Below are positions 24,148-36,900 of a stretch of 64,000 nucleotides of DNA, one piece after another. The DNA is from Haliclystus octoradiatus (Eukaryota > Cnidaria > Staurozoa > Stauromedusae > Haliclystidae). Positions within the stretch are counted from its first letter, which is position 1. Each line of letters begins with the position of its first letter. The DNA is taken from contig OU744447.1 of assembly GCA_916610825.1 (NCBI GenBank), positions 18,941,563 to 19,005,562 on the forward strand. Reading direction: 5' to 3'. The notes beneath the pieces were generated by a model that was not told the origin of the DNA, searched no databases, and worked only from the letters and a program-made list of their open reading frames with translations. Position numbers and translations under genes: made by a program.

Positions 24148-26452
24148 GACTAGACCAAAAACTACCATAAATCTACGTACAGTCTACGTGCAGACTAGAG
24201 GCCAGTCTTCCTACGGTATGCATACAGTGTATGTGCAGACTAGACCCCAAACTGTCACAAGTCTACGTACCGTGTACGTGCAGACTAGAGCCCAGTCTTC
24301 CTTTGAACTGCTTACAGTCTACGTGTAGACTGGACCAAAAAATACCAATGGTCTGCATACAGTCTACGTGTAGACTAGACCCAAAACTACCAACAGTCTT
24401 CATACAGGCTACGTACAGACAAGGGCCCAGTCTCCCCTTTAACAGCATACAGTCTACCTGTAGACTAGACCCAAAAATACCTACCGTCTGTATACAGTCT
24501 ACGTGCAGACAAGAGCCCAGTCTCCCCTTTAACAGCATACAGTCTACGTGTAGACTAGACCCAAAAATACCTACAGTCTGCATACGGTCTAGGTGCAGAC
24601 TAGAGCCCAGTCTCCCCTTTAACAGCATACAATCTACAAGTAGACTAGACCCAAAAATACCTACAGTCTGCATACAGTCTACGTGCAGACTAGAGCCTGG
24701 TCTTCCCATGAACTGCATACAGTCTACGTGTAGACTAGACCAAAAACTTTCCAACAGTCTGCATAAAATCTACGTGCAGACTAGAGCCCTGTCTTCCTAA
24801 GATCTTCATATAGTCTGCGTGCAGACTAGACCCCAAACTACCATCAGTCTACGTACAGTCTACGTGCAGATTAGAGCCCAGTCTTCCTTTGAACTGCATA
24901 CAGTCTACGTGTCGACTAAACCCAAAACTACCAACAGTCTGCATACAGTCTTCGTGCAAACTAGAGCCCAGTCTCCCCTTTAACAGCATACAATCTACAA
25001 GTAGACCAGACCCAAAAATAACTACAGTCTGCATACAGTCTAGGTGCAGACTAGAGTCCAGTCTTCCTCTGAACTGCATACAGTCTACGTGTTGACTAGA
25101 CCCAAAAATACCAACAGTCTGCATACAGTCTATGTGCAGACTAGAGCGCAGTCTTCCTACGCTCTGCGTACAGTCTACATGCAGACTAGACCTCAAACTA
25201 TCACCAGTATACGTACATTCTACCTGCAGACTAGAGCACAGTCTTTCTACGATCTGCATACAGTCTACATGCAGACTAGACCCCAAGCTACGATCAGTCT
25301 ACGTACAGTCTACGTGCAGATTAGAGCCCAGTCTTCCTCTGAACTGCATACAGTCTACGTGTAGACTAGACCCAAATATACCTACAGTCTGCATACCGTC
25401 TACGTGCAGACTAAAGCCCAGTCTTCCAGTGAACTGCATACAGTCTACGTGTAGACTAGACCAAAAACTTTCCAACAGTCTGCATAAAATCTACGTGTAG
25501 ACTAGAGCCCTATCTTCCTAAGATGTGTATATAGTCTGCGTGCAGACTAGACCCCAAACTACCATCAGTCTACTTACAGTCTACGTGCAGATTAGAGCCC
25601 AGTGTTCCTCTGAGCTGCATACAGTCTACGTGTCGACTAAACCCAAAAATACCAACAGTCTGCATACAGTCTACGTGCAGACTAGGGCCCAGTCTCCCCT
25701 TTAACAGCATAAAGTCTACAAGTAGACTAGACCCAAAAATACGTACAGTCTCCTTACAGTCTAGGTGCATACTAGAGCCCAGTCTTCCCATGATTTGCAT
25801 ACAGTCTACATGTAGAATAGACCAAAAACTTCCCAAAAGTCTGCATAAAATCTACGTGCAGACTAGAGCCCTGTGTTCCTAAGGTCTGCATATAGTCTTC
25901 GTGCAGACTAGATCCCAAACTACCATCAGTCTACGTACAGTCTACGTGCAGATTAGAGCCCAGTATTCCTCTGAACTGCATACAGTCTACGTGTCGACTA
26001 AACCCAAAAATACCAACAGTCTGCATACAGTCTACGTGTAGACTAGACCCAAAAATACCAATGGTCTGCATACAGTCTACGTGTAGACTAGACCCAAAAT
26101 TACCAACAGTCTTCATACAGGCTACGTACAGACAAGGGCCCAGTCTCCCCTTTAACAGCATACAGTCTACCTGTAGACTAGACCCAAAAATACCTACCGT
26201 CTGTATACAGTCTACGTGCAGACAAGAGCCCAGTCTCCCCTTTAACAGCATACAGTCTACGTGTAGACTAGACCCAAAAATACCTACAGTCTGCATACAG
26301 TCTAGGTGCAGACTAGAGCCCAGTCTCCCCTTTAACAGCATACAATCTACAAGTAGACTGGACCCAAAAATACCTACAGTCTGCATACAGTCTACGTGCA
26401 GACTAGAGCCTGGTCTTCCCATGAACTGCATACAGTCTACGTGTAGACTAGA
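24148..26452. repeat. Higher-order block S2 (copy of S1)
   Basis: Copy of 16,411-18,806 with two losses: one dimer near 25,100 and 91 bp at its right end. Upstream, 23,937-24,147 also resembles sequence inside S1, so the segment looks like S1 material pasted after a T1 unit. S2-only substitutions include AGTCTCCTTACAG near 25,750 and GTAGAATAGACC near 25,813. Confidence 0.78.
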
Positions 26453-27329
26453 CCCCAAACTACCATCAGTCTACGTACAGTCTACGTGCAGATTAGAGCC
26501 CAGTCTTCCTTTGATCTGCATACAGTCTACGTGTCGACTAAACCCAAAACTACCAACAGTCTGCATACAGTCTTCGTGCAGACTAGAGCCCAGTCTCCCC
26601 TTTAACAGCATACAATCTACAAGTAGACTAGACCCAAAAATACCTACAGTCTGCATACAGTCTAGGTGCAGACTAGAGCCCAGTCTTCCTCTGAACTGCA
26701 TACAGTCTACGTGTTGACTAGACCCAAAATTACCTACAGTCTGCATACAGTCTAGGTGCAGACAAGAGCCCAGTCTCCCCTTTAACAGCATACAATCTAC
26801 AAGTAGACTAGACCCAAAAATACCTACAGTCTGCATACAGTCTAGGTGCAGACTAGAGTCCAGTCTTCCTCTGAACTGCATACAGTCTACGTGTTGACTA
26901 GACCCAAAATTACCTACAGTCTGCATACAGTCTAGGTGCAGACTAGAGCCCAGTCTTCCAATGTACTGCATACAGTCTACGTGTAGACTAGACCCAAAAA
27001 TACCAACAGTCTGCATACAGTCTATGTGCAGACTAGAGCGCAGTCTTCCTACAGTCTGCGTACAGTCTACATGCAGACTAGACATAAAACTATCACCAGT
27101 ATACGTACATTCTACCTGCAGACTAGAGCACAGCCATTCTACGATCTGCGTACAGTCTACAGGCAGACTAGACCAAAAACTACCATAAATCTACGTACAG
27201 TCTTAGTGCAGACTAGAGGCCAGTCTTCCTACGGTATGCATACAGTGTATGTGCAGACTAGACCCCAAACTGTCACAAGTCTACGTACCGTGTACGTGCA
27301 AACTAGATCCCAGTCTTCCTTTGAACTGC
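26453..27329. repeat. Satellite linker parallel to 18,897-19,6xx, with local duplication
   Basis: From 26,453 the sequence runs parallel to 18,897 onward (offset 7,556) until it meets the local 180-bp duplication at 26,581-26,940. After that it follows the same order of units as 19,2xx-19,6xx, with private changes such as ATGTACTGCATAC near 26,963, GACATAAAACTATC near 27,083 and CAGTCTTAGTGCAG near 27,201. No gene is seen. Confidence 0.7.
26581..26940. repeat. 180-bp tandem duplication (4 monomers x 2)
   Basis: 26,581-26,760 and 26,761-26,940 align base for base with a period of exactly 180. I saw two differences: GACTAG against GACAAG at the start, and GAGCCCAGTC against GAGTCCAGTC in the third unit. 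The equivalent blocks R1 and R2 carry a single copy. It is an expansion by in-register exchange of two dimers, private to this place. Confidence 0.88.
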
Positions 27330-30300
27330 TTACAGTCTACGTGTAGACTGGACCAAAAAATACCAATGGTCTGCATACAGTCTACGTGTAGACTAGACCC
27401 AAAATTACCAACAGTCTTCATACAGGCTACGTACAGACAAGGGCCCAGTCTCCCCTTTAACAGCATACAGTCTACCTGTAGACTAGACCCAAAAATACCT
27501 ACCGTCTGTATACAGTCTACGTGCAGACAAGAGCCCAGTCTCCCCTTTAACAGCATACAGTCTACGTGTAGACTAGACCCAAAAATACCTACAGTCTGCA
27601 TACAGTCTAGGTGCAGACTAGAGCCCAGTCTCCCCTTTAACAGCATACAATCTACAAGTAGACTAGACCCAAAAATACCTACAGTCTGCATACAGTCTAC
27701 GTGCAGACTAGAGCCTGGTCTTCCCATGAACTGCATACAGTCTACGTGTAGACTAGACCAAAAACTTCCCAACAGTCTGCATAAAATCTACGTGCAGACT
27801 AGAGCCCTGTCTTCCTAAGATCTTCATATAGTCTGCGTGCAGACTAGACCCCAAACTACCATCAATCTACGTACAGTCTACGTGCAGATTAGAGCCCAGT
27901 CTTCCTTTGATCTGCATACAGTCTACGTGTCGACTAAACCCAAAACTACCAACAGTCTGCATACAGTCTTCGTGCAGACTAGAGCCCAGTCTCCCCTTTA
28001 ACAGCATACAATCTACAAGTAGACTAGACCCAAAAATACCTACAGTCTGCATACAGTCTAGGTGCAGACTAGAGCCCTTCTTCCTCTGAACTGCATACAG
28101 TCTACGTGTTGACTAGACCCAAAATTACCTACAGTCTGCATACAGTCTAGGTGCAGACTAGAGCCCAGTCTTTCAATGAACTGCATACAGTCTACGTGTA
28201 GACTAGAACCAAAAATACCAACAGTCTGCATACAGTCTATGTGCAGACTAGAGCGCAGTCTTCCTACGGTCTGCGTACAGTCTACATGCAGACTAGACCT
28301 CAAACTATCACCAGTATACGTACATTCTACCTGCAGACTAGATCACAGCCATTCTACGATCTGCATACAGTCTACAGGCAGACTAGACCAAAAACTACCA
28401 TAAATCTACGTACAGTCTACGTGCAGACTAGAGGCCAGTCTTCCTACGGTATGCATACAGTGTATGTGCAGACTAGACCCCAAACTGTCACAAGTCTACG
28501 TACCGTGTACGTGCAGACTAGAGCCCAGTTTTCCTTTGAACTGCTTACAGTCTACGTGTAGACTGGACCAAAAAATACCAATGGTCTGCATACAGTCTAC
28601 GTGTAGACTAGACCCAAAATTACCAACAGTCTTCATACAGGCTACGTACAGACAAGGGCCCAGTCTCCCCTTTAACAGCATACAGTCTACCTGTAGACTA
28701 GACCCAAAAATACCTACCGTCTGTATACAGTCTACGTGCAGACAAGAGCCCAGTCTCCCCTTTAACAGCATACAGTCTACGTGTAGACTAGACCCAAAAA
28801 TACCTACAGTCTGCATACAGTCTAGGTGCAGACTAGAGCCCAGTCTCCCCTTTAACAGCATACAATCTACAAGTAGACTAGACCCAAAAATTCCTACAGT
28901 CTGCATACAGTCTACGTGCAGACTAGAGCCTGGTCTTCCCATGAACTGCATACAGTCTACGTGTAGACTAGACCAAAAACTTCCCAACAGTCTGCATAAA
29001 ATCTACGTGCAGACTAGAGCCCTGTCTTCCTAAGATTTTCATATAGTCTGCGTGCAGACTAGACCCCAAACTACCATCAGTCTACGTACAGTTTACGTGC
29101 AGATTAGAGCCCAGTCTTCCTTTGAACTGCATACAGTCTACGTGTCGACTAAACCCAAAACTACCAACAGTTTGCATACAGTCTTCGTGCAGACTAGAGC
29201 CCAGTCTCCCCTTTAACAGCATACAATCTACAAGTAGACTAGACCAAAAAATACCTACAATCTGCATACAGTCTAGGTGCAGACTAGAGCCCAGTCTTCC
29301 CATGAATTGCATACATTCTACGTGTAGACTAGACCCAAAAATACCAACAGTCTGCATACAGTCTATGTGCAGACTAGAGCGCAGTCTTCCTACGCTCTGC
29401 GTACAGTCTACATGCAGACTAGACCTCAAACTATCACCAGTATACGTACATTCTACCTGCAGACTAGAGCACAGTCTTTCTACGATCTGCATACAGTCTA
29501 CATGCAGACTAGACCCCAAACTACGATCAGTCTACGTACAGTCTACGTGCAGATTAGAGCCCAGTCTTCCTCTGAACTGCATACAGTCTACGTGTAGACT
29601 AGACCCAAATATACCTACAGTCTGCATACCGTCTACGTGCAGACTAAACCCCAGTCTTCCAGTGAACTGCATACAGTCTACGTGTAGACTAGACCAAAAA
29701 CTTTCCAACAGTCTGCATAAAATCTACGTGTAAACTAGAGCCCTGTCTTCCTAAGATGTGTATATAATCTGCGTGCAGACTAGACCCCAAACTACCATCA
29801 GTCTACTTACAGTCTACGTGCAGATTAGAGCCCAGTGTTCCTCTGAGCTGCATACAGTCTACGTGTCGACTAAACCCAAAAATACCAACAGTCTGCATAC
29901 AGTCTACGTGCAGACTAGGGCCCAGTCTCCCCTTTAACAGCATAAAGTCTACAAGTAGACTAGACCCAAAAATACGTACAGTCTCCATACAGTCTAGGTG
30001 CATACTAGAGCCCAGTCTTCCCATGATTTGCATACAGTCTACATGTAGATTAGACCAAAATCTTCCCAAAAGTCTGCATAAAATCTACGTGCAGACTAGA
30101 GCCCTGTGTTCCTAAGGTCTGCATATAGTCTTCGTGCAGACTAGATCCCAAACTACCATCAGTCTACGTACAGTCTACGTGCAGATTAGAGCCCAGTATT
30201 CCTCTGAACTGCATACAGTCTACGTGTCGACTAAACCCAAAAATACCAACAGTCTGCATACAGTCTTCGTGAAGACTAGAGCCCAGTCTCCTCTTTAACA

Positions 30301-31175
30301 GCATACAGCCTACAAGTAGACTAGACCCAAAAATACCTACAGTCTGCATGCAGTCTAGGTGCAGACTACCGCCCAGTCTTCCCATGAACTGCATACAGTC
30401 TACGTGTAGACTAGACCCAAAAATACCGTCTGCATTCAGTCTATGTGCAGACTAGAGCGCAGTCTTCCTACGGTCTGCGTACAGTCTACATGCAGACTAG
30501 ACATCAAACTATCACCAGTATACGTACATTCTACCTGCAGACTAGAGCACAGTCTTTCTACGATCTGCATACAGTCTACATGCAGACTAGACCCCAAACT
30601 ACCATCAATCTACGTACAGTCTACATGCAGACTAGAGGCCAGTCTTCCTACGGTATGCATACAGTCTATGTGCAGACTAAACCCCAAACTATCACCATTC
30701 TACGTACCGTGTACGTGCAGACTAGAGCCCAGTCTTCCTCTGAACTGCATACAGTCTACGCTTAGACTAGACCCAAAAATACCTACAGTCTGTATACCGT
30801 CTACGTGCAGACAAGAGCCCAATCTCCCCTTTAACAGCATACAGTCTACGTGTAGACTAGACCCAAAAATACGTACAGTCTGCATACAGTCTAGTGCAGA
30901 CTAGAGCCCAGTCTTCCCTTGAACTGCATACAGTCTACGTGTAGACTAGACGTAAACTTCCAAACAGTCTTTAAAAAATCTACGTGCAGACTAGAGGCCT
31001 GTCTTCCTAAGGTCTGCATATAGTCTGCGTGCAGACTAGACCCCAAACTACCATCAGTCTACGTACAGTGTACGTGCAGATTAGAGCCCAGTCTTCCTCT
31101 GAACTGCATACAGTCTACGCTTAGACTAGACCCAAAAATACCTACAGTCTGCATACAGTCTACGTGCAGACTAGA
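27330..31175. repeat. Higher-order block R2 (copy of R1 and R3)
   Basis: Near-identical to 18,378-22,314. Differences include a one-base loss near 28,075, loss of one dimer near 30,862, and substitutions such as CTTCGTGCAG (R1: CTTCCTGCAG near 21,182) and ACCCAAAAATACC (R1: ACCCACAAATACC near 21,823). At 31,176 it leaves the R1 path, reading AGAGCCC where R1 reads AGACCCC. R3 and its bridge follow R2 at this point, so R3 is likely a copy of an R2-like block. Confidence 0.83.
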
Positions 31176-32166
31176 GCCCAGTCTTCCCATGAACTGCATA
31201 CAGTCTACGTGTAGACTAGACCAAAAACTTCCCAACAGTCTGCATAAAATCTACGTGCAGACTAGAGCCCTGTCTTCCTAAGATCTGCATATAGTCTGCG
31301 TGCAGACTAGACCCCAAACTACCATCAGTCTACGTACAGTCTACGTGCAGATTAGAGCCCAGTCTTCCTTTGAACTGCATACAGTCTACGTGTCGACTAA
31401 ACCCATAAATACCAACAGTCTGCATACAGTCTACGTGCAGAGTAGAGCCCAGTCTCCCCTTCAACAGCATACAGTCTACAAGTAGACTAGACCCCAAACT
31501 ACCATCAGTCTACGTGAAGTCTACGTGCAGATTAGAGCCCAGTCTTCCTCTGAACTGCATACAGTCTACGTGTCGACTAAACTCAAAACTACCAACAGTC
31601 TGCATACAGTCTTCGTGCAGACTAGAGCCCAGTCTCCCCTTTAACAGCATACAATCTACAAGTAGACTAGACCCAAAAATACCTACAGTCTGCATACAGT
31701 CTAGGTGCAGACTAGAGCCCAGTCTTCCCATGAACTGCATACAGTCTACGTGTAGACTAGACCCAAAAATTCCAACAGTCTGCATACAGTCTATGTGCAG
31801 ACTAGAGCGCAGTCTTCCTACGCTCTGCGTACAGTCTACTTGCAGACTAGACCTCAAACTATCACCAGTATACGTACATTCTACCTGCAGACTAGAGCAC
31901 AGTCTTTCTACGATCTGCATACAGTCTACATGCAGACTAGACCCCAAACTACCTTCAGTCTACGTACAGTCTACGTGCAGATTAGAGCCCAGTCTTCCTC
32001 TGAGCTGCATACAGTCTACGTGTCGACTAAACCCAAAAATACCAACAGTCTGCATACAGTCTACGTGCAGACTAGAGCTCAGTCTCCCCTTTAACAGCAT
32101 AAAGTCTACAAGTAGATTAGACCCAAAAATACCTACAGTCTCCATACAGTCTAGGTGCAGACTAGA
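31176..32166. repeat. Bridge similar to part of U1, no gene
   Basis: 31,176-31,940 runs parallel to 10,778-11,542 (offset 20,398), and about 31,950-32,166 is parallel to about 11,733-11,949. The intervening units of U1 (the 11,570-11,720 stretch) are skipped. Substitutions private to this copy include ACCCATAAATACC near 31,404 and CCCCTTCAACAGC near 31,457. The longest stop-free frame in the window (282 codons, 31,514-32,362) crosses here, only because no 46-, 44- or 41-bp unit interrupts the register. Confidence 0.7.
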
Positions 32167-33929
32167 CCCCAGTCTTCCTACGGTATGCATACAGTCTATG
32201 TGCAGACTAGACCCAAAACTATCACAAGTCTACGTACCGTGTACGTGCAGACTAGAGCCCAGTCTTCCCATGAACTGCATACAGTCTACGTGTAGATTAG
32301 ACCCAAAACTTCCCAACAGTCTGCATAAAATCTACGTGCAGATTAGAGCCCTGTCTTCCTAAGGTCTGCATATAGTCTGTGTGCAGACTAGACCCCAAAC
32401 TACCATCAGTCTACGTACATTTTATCTGCAGACTAGACCACAGTCTTCCTACGATCTGAACACAGTCTACATGCAGACTAAACCCCAAACTACCATCAAT
32501 CTACGTACAGTCTACGTGCATACTAGAGGCCAGTCTTCCTACGGTCTGAATACAGTCTACGTGCAGACTAGAGTCCAGTCTTCCCATGAACTGCATACAG
32601 TCTACGTGTCGACTAAACCCAAAAATACCAACAGTCTGCATACAGTCTACGTGCAGACTAGAGCCCAGTCTCCCCTTTAACAACATAAAGTCTACAAGTA
32701 GATTAGACCCAAAAATACCTACAGTCTCCATAGAGTCTAGGTGCAGACTAGAGCCCAGTCTTCCCATGATTTGCATACAGTCTACATGTAGATTAGACCA
32801 AAAATTTCCCAAAAGTCTGCATAAAATCTACGTGCAGACTTGAGCCCTGTGTTCCTAAGGTATGCATATAGTCTGCGTGCAGACTAGATCCCAAACTACC
32901 ATCAGTCTACGTACATTCTCTCTGCAGACTAGACCACAGTCTTCCTACGGTATGCATACAGTCTATGTGCAGACTAGACCCCAACTATCACCAGTCTACG
33001 TAAAGTATACGTGAAGACTAGAGCCTAGTGTTCCCCCAAACGTCATACAGTCTACGTGTAGACTAGAGCCCGGTCTCCCCTTTAACTGCATACAGTCTAC
33101 GTGTAGACTAGACCCAAAATACCAACAGTCTGCATGCAGTCTACGTGCAGACTAGAGCCCAGCCTCTCCTTTAACTGCATACAGTCTACGTGTAGACTTG
33201 ACCCAAAAATACCTACAGTCTGCATACCGCCTACGTGCAGACTATAGCCCAGTCTTCCCATGAACTGCATACAGTCCATTTGTAGACTACACCCAAAAAT
33301 ATCAATTGTCTGCATACAGTCTATGTGCAGACTAGAGCCCAGTCTTCCTACGGTCTGCATATAGTCTACGTGCAGAGTAGACTCCAAACTATCACCAGCA
33401 TACGTACATTTTACGTGCAGACTAGAGCACAGTCTTCCTACGGTCTGCATACAGTCTACGTGCAGACTAAACCCCAAACTACTATCAGTCTACGTACAGT
33501 CTACGTGCAGAAAAGCGGCCAGTCTTCCTACGGTATGCATATAGTCTGAGTGCAGACTAGACCCCAAACTACCATCAGTCTATGTACAGTCTACGTGCAG
33601 ATTAGAGCCCAGTCTTCCTCTGAACTGCATACAGTCTACGTGTAGACTAAACCCAAAAATACCTACAGTCTGCATACAGTCTATTACAGACTAGAGCCCA
33701 GTCTTCCCATGAACTGCATACAGTCTACGTGTAGACTAGACCCAAAAATACCGTCTGCATTCAGTCTATGTGCAGACTAGAGCGCAGTCTTCCTACGGTC
33801 TGCGTACAGTCTACATGCAGACTAGACATCAAACTATCACCAGTATACGTACATTCTACAGGCAGACTAGAGCACAGTCTTTCTACGATCTGCATACAGT
33901 CTACATGCAGACTAGACCCCAAACTACCA
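32167..33929. repeat. Higher-order block T2 plus short linker
   Basis: 32,167-33,788 is the partner of T1 at offset 9,852. After 33,788 this copy continues with the usual 41-bp-monomer context (CGCAGTCTTCCTACGGTCTG), while T1 jumps to CGCAGTCTCCCC. The linker 33,789-33,929 holds three ordinary units, one with CTACAGGCAGACTAG, and leads into P1. No other content is seen. Confidence 0.8.
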
Positions 33930-36900
33930 ACAGTCTGCATACAGTCTTCGTGCAGACTAGAGCCCAGTCTCCCCTTTAACAGCATACAATCTACAAGTAG
34001 ACTAGACCCAAAAATACCTACAGTCTGCATACAGTCTAGGTGCAGACTAGAGCCCAGTCTTCCTCTGAACTGCATACAGTCTACGTGTTGACTAGACCCA
34101 AAATTACCTACAGTCTGCATACAGTCTAGGTGCAGACTAGAGCCCAGTCTTCCAATGAACTGCATACAGTCTACGTGTAGACTAGAACCAAAAATACCAA
34201 CAGTCTGCATACAGTCTATGTGCAGACTAGAGCGCAGTCTTCCTACGGTCTGCGTACAGTCTACATGCAGACTAGACCTCAAACTATCACCAGTATACGT
34301 ACATTCTACCTGCAGACTAGATCAAAGCCATTCTACGATCTGCATACAGTCTACAGGCAGACTAGACCAAAAACTACCATAAATCTACGTACAGTCTACG
34401 TGCAGACTAGAGGCCAGTCTTCCTACGGTATGCATACAGTGTATGTGCAGACTAGACCCCAAACTGTCACAAGTCTACGTACCGTGTACGTGCAGACTAG
34501 AGCCCAGTCTTCCTTTGAACTGCTTACAGTCTACGTGTAGACTGGACCAAAAAATACCAATGGTCTGCATACATTCTACGTGTAGACTAGACCCAAAATT
34601 ACCAACAGTCTTCATACAGGCTACGTACAGACAAGGGCCCAGTCTCCCCTTTAACAGCATACAGTCTACCTGTAGACTAGACCCAAAAATACCTACAGTC
34701 TGGATACCGTCTACGAGCAGACTAGAGCCCAGTCTTCCCATGAACTGCATACAGTCCATTTGTAGACTAGACCCAAAAATACCAATAGTCTGCATACAGT
34801 CTATGTGCAGACTAGAGCCCAGTCTTCCTACGGTCTGCATATAGTCTACGTGCAGAGTAGACCCCAAACTATCACCAGCATACGTACATTCTACGTGCAG
34901 ACTAGAGCTCAGTCTTCCTACGGTCTGCATACAGTCTACGTGCAGACTAAACCCCAAACTACTATCAGTTTACGTACAGTCTACGTGCAGACCAGAGCCA
35001 AGTCTTCCTATGAACTGCTTACAGTCTACGTGTAGATTAGATAAAAAAATACCAACAGTCTTCTTACAGGCTACGTACAGACAAGGGCCCAGTCTCCCCT
35101 TTAACAGCATACAGTCTACGTGTAGACTAGACCAAAAACTACCTACCGTCTGTATACCGTCTACGTGCAGACAAGAGCCCAGTCTCCCCTTTAACAGCAT
35201 ACAGTCTACGTGTAGACTAGACCAAAAATTACCTACCGTCTGTATACAGTCTACGTGCAGACAAGAGCCTAGTCTCCCCTTTAACAGCATACAGTCTACG
35301 TGTAGACTAGACCCAAAAATACGTACAGTCTGCATACAGTCTAGGTGCAGACTAGAGCCCAGTCTTCCCATGAACTGCATACAGTCTACGTGTAGACTAG
35401 ACCTAAACTTCCAAACAGTCTTTAAAAAATCTACGTGCAGACTAGAGCCCTGTCTTCCTAAGGTCTGCATATAGTCTGCGTGCAGACTAGACCCCAAACT
35501 ACCATCAGTCGACGTACAGTGTACGTGCAGATTAGAGCCCAGTCTTCCTCTGAACTGCATACAGTCTACGCTTAGACTAGACCCAAAAATACCTACAGTC
35601 TGCATACAGTCTACGTGCAGACTAGAGCCTAGTCTTCCCATGAACTGCATACAGTCTACGTGTAGACTAGACCAAAAACTTCCCAACAGTCTGCATAAAA
35701 TCTACGTGCAGACTAGAGCCCTGTCTTCCTAAGATCTTCATATAGTCTGCGTATAGTCTGCGTGCAGACTAGACCCCAAACTACCATCAGTCTACGTACA
35801 GTCTACGTGCAGATTAGAGCCCAGTCTCCCCTTTAACAGCATACAATCTACAAGTAGACTAGACCAAAAAATACCTACAGTCTGCATACAGTCTACGTGC
35901 AGACTAGAGCCTGGTCTTCCCATGAACTGCATACAGTCTACGTGTAGACTAGACCAAAAACTTCCCAACAGTCTGCATAAAATCTACGTGCATACTAGAG
36001 CCCTGTGTTCCTAAGGTCTGCATATAGTCTTCGTGCAGACTAGATCCCAAACTACCATCAGTCTACGTACAGTCTACGTGCAGATTAGAGCCCAGTATTC
36101 CTCTGAACTGCATACAGTCTACGTGTCGACTAAACCCAAAAATACCAACAGTCTGCATACAGTCTTCGTGAAGACTAGAGCCCAGTCTCCCCTTTAACAG
36201 CATACAGGCTACAAGTAGACTAGACCCAAAAATACTTACAGTCTGCATGCAGTCTAGGTGCAGACTAGAGCCCAGTCTTCCCATGAACTGCATACAGTCT
36301 ACGTGTAGACTAGACCCAAAAATACCGTCTGCATTCAGTCTATGTGCAGACTAGAGCGCAGTCTTCCTACGGTCTGCGTACAGTCTACATGCAGACTAGA
36401 CATCAAACTATCACCAGTATACGTACATTCTACCTTCAGACTAGAGCACAGTCTTTCTACGATCTGCATACAGTCTACATGCAGACTAGACCCCAAACTA
36501 CCATCAATCTACGTACAGTCTACATGCAGACTAGAGGCCAGTCTTCCTACGGTATGCATACAGTCTATGTGCAGACTAAACCCCAAACTATCACCATTCT
36601 ACGTACGGTGTACGTGCAGACTAGAGCCCAGTCTTCCTCTGAACTGCATACAGTCTACGCTCAGACTAGACCCAAAAATACCTACAGTCTGTATACCGTC
36701 TACGTGCAGACAAGAGCCCAGTCTCCCCTTTAACAGCATACAGTCTACGTGTAGACTAAACCAAAAAATACCTACCGTCTGTATACAGTCTACGTGCAGA
36801 CAAGAGCCCAGTCTCCCCTTCAACAGCATACAGTCTACGTGTAGACTAGACCCAAAAATACGTACAGTCTGCATACAGTCTAGGTGCAGACTAGAGCCCA

